64,000 nucleotides of DNA from Acinetobacter sp. A47 (GTDB taxonomy: Bacteria > Pseudomonadota > Gammaproteobacteria > Pseudomonadales > Moraxellaceae). Location: assembly GCF_000805455.1 (NCBI RefSeq), contig NZ_JSUS01000001.1:1-64000 (forward strand), in the 5' to 3' direction. A program made the position numbers and the translations under genes. Below, piece by piece: positions 58,377 through 64,000 of this stretch (positions are counted from its first letter, which is position 1; each line of letters begins with the position of its first letter). Under the pieces are notes generated by a model. That model saw only the letters and a list, made by a program, of their open reading frames with translations, had not been told where the DNA came from and searched no databases.

Positions 58377-58793
58377 ATGAAAGCAGACAGTTTGATTATT
58401 GATGTACGTCGCCAGCTCCCATGGCATAAACGTTATTTTTCAACCACCACCACTGCCATGATGTGGGCAGTCTGGTTATTGTTGTGGCGCCCGTTTATTT
58501 TGATATGGGTTCTGGTTGAACTGCAAAAGACCCATATTGCCCAGCGCCTGATGTCAGCATTTAGCGATGGCATCGAGCATGGGGTAACGGCACTGTTTAT
58601 GTGTGCAATTGCCTTGTTGCTTTGGGGATTGTTACCGGCCAAGCGTGTACATCAAAAGCATGTGGTAGAAAAGACACTTCCTGATTATGCCCGTTATTTT
58701 GAACTGCCTGAACAGCAAATTCAGGCCGGGCGTCAGCAGAAGATCAGTATTATCCATCATGATGAACAGGGTAAAATTATCCGGGTGGAATAA
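58377..58793 (+). CDS. pgaD: PNAG synthase accessory subunit PgaD
   Basis: 138 aa with two hydrophobic helices (TAMMWAVWLLLWRPFILIWV near residue 25 and ALFMCAIALLLWGLL near 70), as in PgaD. The C-terminal half is soluble and basic. It begins 33 bases after pgaC and ends in a strong terminator, so the unit is pgaBCD. PgaD stabilises PgaC and shares its cyclic-di-GMP site. Identification rests mostly on position and topology. Confidence 0.93.
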   Translation: MKADSLIIDVRRQLPWHKRYFSTTTTAMMWAVWLLLWRPFILIWVLVELQKTHIAQRLMSAFSDGIEHGVTALFMCAIALLLWGLLPAKRVHQKHVVEKTLPDYARYFELPEQQIQAGRQQKISIIHHDEQGKIIRVE

Positions 58794-58813
58794 TTGATCT
58801 TTGTTTCTATTCA

Positions 58814-58843
58814 ATGCCTGAGCGTTTGCCTCAGGCATTTTTA
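58814..58843 (+). terminator. Terminator of pgaBCD
   Basis: ATGCCTGAG/CTCAGGCAT (58814-58822, 58830-58838), 9-bp perfect stem followed by five T. Confidence 0.9.
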
Positions 58844-58870
58844 TTTTTGGTCTTCTTAAATTTCAGGCAT

Positions 58871-58891
58871 AAAAAAACCAGCTTGCGCTGG
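58871..58891 (-). terminator. Terminator of tRNA-Leu, copy 1
   Basis: On the minus strand CCAGC-GCAA-GCTGG is followed by seven T residues; the plus strand also ends in TTTTT, so it may act both ways. Confidence 0.85.
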
Positions 58892-58926
58892 ATTTTTATT
58901 TGCACCAGATTTCATTTGCTGAAAAA

Positions 58927-59012
58927 TGGTGCCCGAGGCCAGACTCGAACTGGCACGCTTTGTGGGCGGGGGATTTTAAATCCCCTGTGTCTACCGATTT
59001 CACCACTCGGGC
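58927..59012 (-). tRNA. tRNA-Leu (anticodon TAA), copy 1
   Basis: 86 bases including encoded CCA. Acceptor GCCCGAG/CTCGGGC, anticodon stem GGGGA/TCCCC with TAA in the loop, a long variable arm, and T arm GTTCGAGTC. It has its own promoter (TTGCCA-17-TATTAT). Confidence 0.97.
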
Positions 59013-59021
59013 ATGTGCGCA

Positions 59022-59050
59022 ATAATAGAGGACACTTTCAGGCTTGGCAA
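59022..59050 (-). promoter_or_regulatory. Promoter of tRNA-Leu copy 1
   Basis: On the minus strand TTGCCA (59050-59045) and TATTAT (59027-59022) are spaced 17 bases, with a GCGC discriminator, 10 bases before the tRNA. Confidence 0.7.
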
Positions 59051-59139
59051 GAGTAAAACTCATTATTTGCTTTCTTTTCAAGCGATTCGCGGCCTTGGCT
59101 GATAAAAAGCAAACGCGACCGATTTATTTTCATGATTAT

Positions 59140-59175
59140 TTCACCAAACTGAGATCAAAGCTTCATCTTGGTGAA
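59140..59175. repeat. Inverted repeat upstream of phoD
   Basis: TTCACCAA (59140-59147) and TTGGTGAA (59168-59175) are perfect 8-bp arms 50 bases before the phoD start; possible operator. No Pho box is seen. Confidence 0.4.
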
Positions 59176-59223
59176 TTACTTTACTGATGTATTTGGCATG
59201 ATAAAAGTAAAGGAAAATGTCAC

Positions 59224-60984
59224 ATGACAGTAAAAATTTCACGGCGAGAACTTATTCAAAAAAGTCTGTTCGGTTTCGGGGCCTTGTCGTTATCTGTGGG
59301 GTTTACGGGGTGTAATGACAGCTCCGATAAAGAGACAGCCACCTTGCAGGTGAGTTTTGAACATGGGGTGGCCAGTGGTGATCCGTTACAGGATCGCGTG
59401 ATCTTGTGGACACGCTTGACGCCGAGTGATCGCAGTGCACGGTTACAGGTGGGGTGGGAAATCGCTTCAGATCAGCAGTTCAGGCAGGTTATTAAAAGAG
59501 ATCAGGTCACTACCTCGGCAGCACAGGACTTTACCGTCAAGGTCGATGTCACCGGTTTAAAACCGGATCAGTCCTATTTCTACCGTTTTCGCTTCGGGGA
59601 TAAATTTTCACCTGTCGGACAGACCAAAACCTTGCCGGTACAGGCTTCAAAGCTAAGCTTTGCAGTGTGCTCATGTTCCAACTATCCGGCGGGCTATTTT
59701 TATGTGTACCGCGAAATGGCTAGACAAAATGTCGATGTGGTGATTCATCTGGGGGACTATATATATGAATATGGTGCAGATGGTTATGCCACCGAAGAGG
59801 CTCGTCAGTTGGGGCGTACCTTAGCTGCAGATAATGATAAGGAAATTATCAGGCTGGAAGATTATCGCAAGCGTTATGCGCTGTATCGTAAAGACCCGGA
59901 TTTGCAGGCAGTGCATCAACGTCATCCATTTATTGTGATCTGGGATGACCATGAACTGGCGAATGATGCCTGGCGGGAAGGGGCGGAAAACCATCAGCCC
60001 GATGAAGGGTCCTTTCTGGAGCGTAAGCTGGCGGCCTTGCAGGCTTATTTTGAATGGATGCCGATCCGTCCGGTGGATCAGCAACATACCAGAATTTACC
60101 GTCAGTTTGACTTCGGCGGGCTGGTGAATTTGATGATGCTGGATACCCGTATCATAGCGCGGGATGAACAACTGGATTATGCCAGTTATATGACTGCTAC
60201 AGGGCTGGATATGGCCAGGTTTCAGGCAGATTTAACCAATCCGGCACGTACTTTGATGGGCTATAGCCAACGTGACTGGTTGCTCGGAAAATTGCAGCAA
60301 TCAACAGCGACCTGGAATGTGTTAGGTCAGCAAATTCTGATGACCAAGATGCTGGTCCCTGCTGAACTGCTACTTGCTCTAGCTGAAATTACAGCAGGGA
60401 ATCCGAGTACAGATACTTTAAATAAGATGAATGCACAAATTACAGAATTGGTAACTTTAAAGATTCGTCTGCAAAAAGGTGATCCAACTTTAACGGCACA
60501 AGAAAAAGCACGGGTGCTGACAGTTGCACCCTATAATCTGGATGCATGGGACGGTTATTTTGCCGAGCGTGAAATGGTGTATGCTGCTCTGGCACAACTG
60601 AATAAAAAAGTCGTGGTGCTGGCAGGCGATACCCATAATGCCTGGTCTTCTCACTTATATAGTCAGGATGGAACATTTGTCGGGGTAGAGCTGGCGACCA
60701 GTTCAGTGTCCTCACCGGGGCTGGAAAAATATCTCAATATTCCTTTGGCGCAGCTGCAGCAGTTTGAATTTGCCTTTAACACCCTGATTGATGAATTGAA
60801 TTATTGCAATTTGAATCAGCGGGGATATTTGCTGGTTCAATTTGATGCAGCGCAGGTTCAGTCACAGTGGATTTACGTCGATTCGATCAAGAAACCGCAA
60901 TATGCTATTGATCAAGGTCGTGGCTATCAGTTGACGCTGGATAAAAACTTAATGCCTGTGCAAACAGGACAACAAGTGGCTTGA
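59224..60984 (+). CDS. phoD: Alkaline phosphatase D (PhoD-like phosphodiesterase), Tat-exported
   Basis: 586 aa. A Tat signal (SRRELIQKS plus FGFGALSLSVGF) also carries a Cys (FTGC, residue ~30) that could be a lipobox. The N-terminal PhoD_N domain (FEHGVASGDPLQDRVILWTR) precedes the metallophosphatase: FAVCSCSNYPAGYF, VVIHLGDYIYEYG, IVIWDDHELANDAWREG, MLDTRII and VVVLAGDTHNAWSSHL, all metal-ligand motifs. It releases phosphate from phosphodiesters in the periplasm using Fe/Ca. AAAGGA precedes ATG 59224. It is flanked by the two identical tRNA-Leu segments, so recombination between them would delete it. Confidence 0.96.
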   Translation: MTVKISRRELIQKSLFGFGALSLSVGFTGCNDSSDKETATLQVSFEHGVASGDPLQDRVILWTRLTPSDRSARLQVGWEIASDQQFRQVIKRDQVTTSAAQDFTVKVDVTGLKPDQSYFYRFRFGDKFSPVGQTKTLPVQASKLSFAVCSCSNYPAGYFYVYREMARQNVDVVIHLGDYIYEYGADGYATEEARQLGRTLAADNDKEIIRLEDYRKRYALYRKDPDLQAVHQRHPFIVIWDDHELANDAWREGAENHQPDEGSFLERKLAALQAYFEWMPIRPVDQQHTRIYRQFDFGGLVNLMMLDTRIIARDEQLDYASYMTATGLDMARFQADLTNPARTLMGYSQRDWLLGKLQQSTATWNVLGQQILMTKMLVPAELLLALAEITAGNPSTDTLNKMNAQITELVTLKIRLQKGDPTLTAQEKARVLTVAPYNLDAWDGYFAEREMVYAALAQLNKKVVVLAGDTHNAWSSHLYSQDGTFVGVELATSSVSSPGLEKYLNIPLAQLQQFEFAFNTLIDELNYCNLNQRGYLLVQFDAAQVQSQWIYVDSIKKPQYAIDQGRGYQLTLDKNLMPVQTGQQVA

Positions 60985-61002
60985 AATTAGAAAGGCAGGG
61001 AA

Positions 61003-61030
61003 GGCCGGGTCATCTAGCCTGGCTTTTTTT
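61003..61030 (+). terminator. Terminator of phoD
   Basis: GGCCGGG (61003-61009) pairs with CCTGGCT (61018-61024) with two G-U pairs, followed by seven T. Confidence 0.75.
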
Positions 61031-61053
61031 ATTGTGTTCCGGATTTCAGGCAT

Positions 61054-61074
61054 AAAAAAACCAGCTTGCGCTGG
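61054..61074 (-). terminator. Terminator of the tRNA-Cys/tRNA-Leu unit
   Basis: Same CCAGC-GCAA-GCTGG hairpin and seven-T run as in copy 1. Confidence 0.85.
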
Positions 61075-61109
61075 ATTTTTATTTGCACCAGATTTCATTT
61101 GCTGAAAAA

Positions 61110-61195
61110 TGGTGCCCGAGGCCAGACTCGAACTGGCACGCTTTGTGGGCGGGGGATTTTAAATCCCCTGTGTCTACCGATTTCACCACTCGGGC
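61110..61195 (-). tRNA. tRNA-Leu (anticodon TAA), copy 2
   Basis: Identical in all 86 bases to copy 1. It follows tRNA-Cys by 8 bases and is transcribed with it, without a promoter of its own. Confidence 0.97.
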
Positions 61196-61203
61196 TTTAC
61201 CAA

Positions 61204-61277
61204 TGGAGGCGGAGGTCGGAATCGAACCGGCGTACACGGAGTTGCAGTCCGCTGCATGACCACTCTGCCACCCCGCC
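61204..61277 (-). tRNA. tRNA-Cys (anticodon GCA)
   Basis: 74 bases including encoded CCA. Acceptor GGCGGGG pairs with CCTCCGCC-side bases, anticodon loop with GCA in GACTGCAACTC, and T arm GGTTCGATTCC. First gene of a Cys-Leu unit. Confidence 0.96.
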
Positions 61278-61294
61278 ATCTCTTGGTGATGCAC

Positions 61295-61322
61295 ATATTA
61301 GCAATCTTTTAAAAAAAAACAA
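61295..61322 (-). promoter_or_regulatory. Promoter of the tRNA-Cys/tRNA-Leu unit
   Basis: On the minus strand TTGTTT (61322-61317) and TAATAT (61300-61295) are spaced 16 bases, with an AT tract between, 17 bases before tRNA-Cys. Confidence 0.55.
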
Positions 61323-61429
61323 TAGTGTTTATTGCGAATATGCACATAAAAACAACATCTAAAAGAATATTGCTCAAATTATCATGTATTATTTACCCAA
61401 TTCATTCATACCCACTTTGGAGATGTGCT

Positions 61430-62278
61430 GTGGCATTGGTTTTAGACGGTCGTGCATTGGCAAAACAAATTGAAACGGATTTGTTGGTACGTGTAGAAGC
61501 ATTAAAGGCAAAATCGGGACGTACCCCAATCTTGGCAACCATCCTGGTTGGTGATGATGGTGCATCTGCAACTTACGTGCGTATGAAGGGGAATGCCTGC
61601 CGCCGTGTCGGGATGGATTCGCTTAAGGTTGAGCTTCCTAAAGAAACCACAACTGAACAGCTTTTGGCTGAAATTGAAAAATTAAATGCCAATCCGGATG
61701 TGCATGGTATCTTGTTGCAACATCCTGTGCCTGAACAAATTGATGAAAGAGCATGTTTTGATGCGATTTCGTTGGCAAAAGATGTGGACGGTGTAACCTG
61801 TTTAGGTTTTGGTCGTATGGCGATGGGCGAAGAGGCTTATGGGTCAGCGACTCCAGCGGGGATCATGACCATTTTGCAAGAAAACAAGATTGAAATCGCC
61901 GGTAAACATGCGGTTGTGGTGGGGCGTTCAGCAATTTTGGGCAAACCGATGGCGATGATGCTTTTGCAAGCCAATGCCACCGTGACCATTTGTCATTCTC
62001 GTACCCAGAACCTTCCTGAGCTAGTCAAACAGGCCGATATTATTGTGGGCGCCGTGGGTAAAGCTGAACTGATCCAGAAAGACTGGATCAAACCAGGTGC
62101 CGTTGTGGTTGATGCCGGTTTCCATCCACGTGATGGCGGTGGTGTCGGTGATATCCAGCTGGCGGGTATTGAAGAGATTGCTTCAGCTTATACCCCAGTG
62201 CCAGGCGGTGTCGGCCCGATGACGATTACCACCTTGATTCGTCAAACTGTAGAAGCCGCTGAAAAAGCATTAGGATAA
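61430..62278 (+). CDS. folD: Bifunctional methylene-THF dehydrogenase/cyclohydrolase FolD
   Basis: 282 aa from GTG 61430, with GGAG 7 bases upstream. Motifs: [20 protein letters not shown] (catalytic Lys in YVRMK), [57 protein letters not shown] for NADP, and the end [14 protein letters not shown]. It interconverts 5,10-methylene-, methenyl- and 10-formyl-tetrahydrofolate. With FolP it makes two folate genes in the window, not linked. A strong terminator follows. Confidence 0.98.
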   Translation: MALVLDGRALAKQIETDLLVRVEALKAKSGRTPILATILVGDDGASATYVRMKGNACRRVGMDSLKVELPKETTTEQLLAEIEKLNANPDVHGILLQHPVPEQIDERACFDAISLAKDVDGVTCLGFGRMAMGEEAYGSATPAGIMTILQENKIEIAGKHAVVVGRSAILGKPMAMMLLQANATVTICHSRTQNLPELVKQADIIVGAVGKAELIQKDWIKPGAVVVDAGFHPRDGGGVGDIQLAGIEEIASAYTPVPGGVGPMTITTLIRQTVEAAEKALG

Positions 62279-62287
62279 GCCTTGATA

Positions 62288-62311
62288 ACCCCTCAGCAAG
62301 AGGGGTTTTTT
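62288..62311 (+). terminator. Terminator of folD
   Basis: ACCCCTC-AGCAA-GAGGGGT (62288-62306) followed by five further T residues. The next gene starts 15 bases later. Confidence 0.9.
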
Positions 62312-62325
62312 AGAACTAAACGAAT

Positions 62326-62994
62326 ATGAGCTGTACATTTCAATTTGCCAAGGCACCAGAGCAATTGCTAAAAGCATTGCATGAGGTCATTCCAGACACG
62401 GACTTGCTGGCACAGCAACTTCCTGATACCCCGATTTCACTGTGGCTGATTCCTCCGGTTTTCCCGACAGACCGACTGGATGATGAAGTGATCCGCAGGA
62501 TCTGGAACGAAACACCGTACTGGATTTTTTGCTGGGCATCGGGACTGGCCATGGCACAATGGTTATTGGCAGAACCGCATCACGTCAAAGATAAGGTGGT
62601 GCTGGATTTTGGTGCCGGTTCGGGTGTGGTGGCGATTGCGGCCAAAATGGCTGGTGCAAAACGGGTAATTTGCTGTGATATTGATCAGGTCAGTCTGGCG
62701 GCATGCCGTGAAAATGCCTTGTTGAATGAGGTAGAGCTGGAGTATCTGGATGATTTATATCAATCCGGGCCTGTCGATGTCTTGCTGGCGGCAGATGTCC
62801 TTTATGATCAGTGCAATCGTTTCTTTCTTGATGAATTTTTGAAATTTGCACCCGAAGTGTGGGTAGCCGATAGCCGGGTCAAGAATTTTAGTCATCCGCA
62901 ATACCTGAAAATTGATGAACGCAGTGCCACCACCTGGCCTGATCTGGATGAAGCCAAAGAGTTCCGGAATGTAAGCTTTTACCGCACTAAATAA
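62326..62994 (+). CDS. Class I SAM methyltransferase, ETFB-lysine/PrmA-like
   Basis: 222 aa. The Rossmann motifs are KVVLDFGAGSGVVAIAAKMA (motif I), RVICCDIDQVSLAACRENA (motif II) and PVDVLLAADVLYDQ (motif IV region). The segment YWIFCWASGLAMAQWLL before motif I is typical of the ETFBKMT/PrmA-like lysine methyltransferase group (PF10294/PF06325 neighbourhood). The protein substrate is unknown. It starts just after the folD terminator, so expression may depend on read-through or a promoter inside folD. Confidence 0.85.
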   Translation: MSCTFQFAKAPEQLLKALHEVIPDTDLLAQQLPDTPISLWLIPPVFPTDRLDDEVIRRIWNETPYWIFCWASGLAMAQWLLAEPHHVKDKVVLDFGAGSGVVAIAAKMAGAKRVICCDIDQVSLAACRENALLNEVELEYLDDLYQSGPVDVLLAADVLYDQCNRFFLDEFLKFAPEVWVADSRVKNFSHPQYLKIDERSATTWPDLDEAKEFRNVSFYRTK

Positions 62995-63021
62995 AACAAA
63001 AACAGGGTAAGCTCAGGCAAT

Positions 63022-63060
63022 AAAAAAGGAGGGATGCCGTGTCGCATACCTCCTTTTTTT
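63022..63060. terminator. Bidirectional terminator
   Basis: AAAAAAGGAGG and CCTCCTTTTTT enclose an inner ATGC/GCAT stem; it ends the methyltransferase gene (+) and the lipoprotein gene (-). Confidence 0.9.
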
Positions 63061-63073
63061 ATCATTAAGCCGG

Positions 63074-63496
63074 TTAAGAGCAGGTATAGCGCACAACCTT
63101 TAAGGTGGTTGGGCGTGTTTCCAGTGCCTGGCGGGTTGCATAACCTTCGCTATTATTTAAGTCTGGCGAGTTTGATAGGCCAAAAGTTGTACGACTGTTG
63201 CCGAGTTTGATGCCGTACTGTTCTTGCTGGGTCGGGTTCATGATTTCATTAATACTGAGTATGGAAATCTTGTAGGTTTTTTCAGCACCCAACACCTGTT
63301 TGCAGGCGTGTTGTAGCTTTTTCTCATCAATATCACGGTTGCTGTGTGCTGCAAGTGTGTAGGCGATCGTAGCCGAAGTTGTTGTTTTGTTTTCAATTTG
63401 ATAGCCAGTGACACCATTGTACTGATGTGGGCTGCTTTGACAGGCTGCAATAAGAAGTGTACTGCTTACAAGCAAGAAGAAATTCGTTTTTTTCAT
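63074..63496 (-). CDS. Small lipoprotein, unknown function
   Basis: 140 aa with a lipoprotein signal (lipobox LIAAC, Cys19) and AGGA 9 bases before ATG 63496. The mature part has two Cys (LQHACKQVLG and VRYTCS) likely bridged in the periplasm. The rest, e.g. IENKTTTSATIAYTLAAHSN and NSPDLNNSEGYATRQALETR, matches no domain I know. It is isolated and convergent with the methyltransferase gene. Confidence 0.75.
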   Translation of the reverse strand: MKKTNFFLLVSSTLLIAACQSSPHQYNGVTGYQIENKTTTSATIAYTLAAHSNRDIDEKKLQHACKQVLGAEKTYKISILSINEIMNPTQQEQYGIKLGNSRTTFGLSNSPDLNNSEGYATRQALETRPTTLKVVRYTCS

Positions 63497-63634
63497 ATCA
63501 ATGGTCCTGTTATTTCTGGTTTTAGTATCGCATAAAAACAGTTTTTTATTGTGAGGAATCTTTAAAACAAAGGCTATTCATCGTTTTTATGTTCAAATTT
63601 AAAGAAAGAATTTTCGTTTTTGAACAATTTTGCA

Positions 63635-63711
63635 TATAATCTGCCAAATTTTTTATTTAATACAGAAGTCATTGCTTTTTTGCAGTATTGGAGCCCGTTT
63701 TTTAACGGGCA
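63635..63711 (+). promoter_or_regulatory. glpK promoter -10 and leader hairpin
   Basis: A perfect TATAAT (63635-63640) follows a T-rich -35 region without consensus. Downstream a GCCCG...CGGGC hairpin (about 63692-63711) lies 45 bases before glpK. No GlpR operator is recognised. Confidence 0.45.
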
Positions 63712-63756
63712 TTTAATTTATTGCACTATACATAAGCAAGTCTGGATAGGTATGTC

Positions 63757-64000
63757 ATGATCTCTACAGATAGTCAAAAAAAATACGTGGTTGCATTTGA
63801 CCAAGGTACAACGAGTTCACGTGCAATCGTATTGGATCACGATGCAAATGTCATCAGTATTGCTCAGCGTGAATTTACGCAAATTTACCCGCAACCGGGC
63901 TGGGTTGAGCATGATCCTATGGAAATCTGGGCGACACAAAGCGCAGTGTGGGTGGAAGCTTTAGCACAGGCGAGTATCTCGAGTGATCAGATTGCAGCGA
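63757..64000 (+). CDS. glpK: Glycerol kinase (3' end outside the window)
   Basis: 81 codons are visible from ATG 63757, with TAGG 6 bases upstream. The FGGY kinase start is diagnostic: [20 protein letters not shown] (phosphate 1 loop), [20 protein letters not shown] and [14 protein letters not shown]. GlpK phosphorylates glycerol to glycerol-3-phosphate, the product also released by the glycerophosphodiesterase at 30464. The gene continues beyond base 64000; a downstream glpD or glpF cannot be seen. Confidence 0.96.
   Translation, partial: MISTDSQKKYVVAFDQGTTSSRAIVLDHDANVISIAQREFTQIYPQPGWVEHDPMEIWATQSAVWVEALAQASISSDQIAA

Larger units (their letters stand above)
58860..59012. repeat. 153-bp direct repeat, copy 1 (tRNA-Leu and its terminator)
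   Basis: Read base by base, 58860-59012 is identical to 61043-61195. It comprises the tRNA-Leu gene, 35 downstream bases and the terminator hairpin. The similarity stops exactly at the tRNA 5' end. Confidence 0.93.
61043..61195. repeat. 153-bp direct repeat, copy 2 (tRNA-Leu and its terminator)
   Basis: Identical to 58860-59012, offset 2183 bases, same orientation. Confidence 0.93.

Noticed and set aside
59140..59223. Pho box before phoD
   Set aside because: No pair of CTGTCAT-like 7-mers at 11-base spacing; only an unrelated TTCACCAA dyad is present.

Overview
The window is chromosomal DNA of a gammaproteobacterium, most likely an Acinetobacter species. Pointers are the moderately AT-rich composition, a Bap-type biofilm adhesin, a pga exopolysaccharide operon, the block yhbY / rlmE-ftsH-folP, carAB next to greA, a divergent argO/argP pair, and several small lipoproteins of the kind common in Moraxellaceae. 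The species cannot be fixed from sequence alone. Both ends cut through genes: the 3' part of a giant adhesin gene on the left and the first 81 codons of glpK on the right.

Layout. 1-5.9 kb: C-terminal 1953 residues of a Bap-like type I secreted adhesin. 5.9-9.4 kb: a coupled pair made of an alpha/alpha-toroid-like protein and a CapA-type protein with an unusual N-terminal domain. 9.4-12.8 kb: a lipoprotein metalloprotease, an alkyltransferase-like gene broken by one amber codon, a lipoprotein, a universal stress protein, a CatB-like acetyltransferase and a small membrane protein. 12.9-18 kb: greA and carAB, the latter behind a leader ORF and an attenuator-like hairpin. 18-24.4 kb: a LEA-like hydrophilic protein, the DOMON-like gene, yhbY, rlmE, ftsH, folP and a SIMPL-domain gene. 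24.5-33.4 kb: a VWA lipoprotein, an S15-type hydrolase, an EamA transporter with a structured leader, pnuC, a glycerophosphodiesterase and a phosphoethanolamine-transferase-like enzyme. 33.7-41.2 kb: an unpartnered RND pump gene, mgtE, a DUF4112 gene, htpX and a lytic transglycosylase. 41.2-41.5 kb: an AT-rich tract with a cluster of DnaA-box-like sequences. 41.6-45.4 kb: ttcA, an SCP2-domain gene, an MltF-like gene, greB and tRNA-Ser. 45.4-46.8 kb: a small AT-rich islet flanked by direct repeats of the tRNA-Ser 3' end. 46.8-54.9 kb: argO/argP, small unknown genes, marC, a thioesterase, a CobW GTPase, yaeQ and an FKBP. 55-58.8 kb: pgaBCD without pgaA. 58.8-61.3 kb: phoD between two 153-bp copies of a tRNA-Leu segment, then tRNA-Cys. 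61.4-64 kb: folD, a methyltransferase, a lipoprotein and glpK.

Working together. pgaBCD would make and deacetylate poly-N-acetylglucosamine, but the outer-membrane porin gene is not beside it. Bap and PNAG are both biofilm-matrix systems. carA and carB form one enzyme feeding arginine and pyrimidine synthesis. FtsH and HtpX are the membrane quality-control proteases. ArgP probably controls the divergent argO exporter.

The less ordinary items are the CapA fusion and its partner, the carAB leader, the EamA leader with competing hairpins, the DnaA-box cluster away from any dnaA gene in view, the tRNA-Ser islet, the tRNA-Leu/phoD duplication and the missing pgaA.
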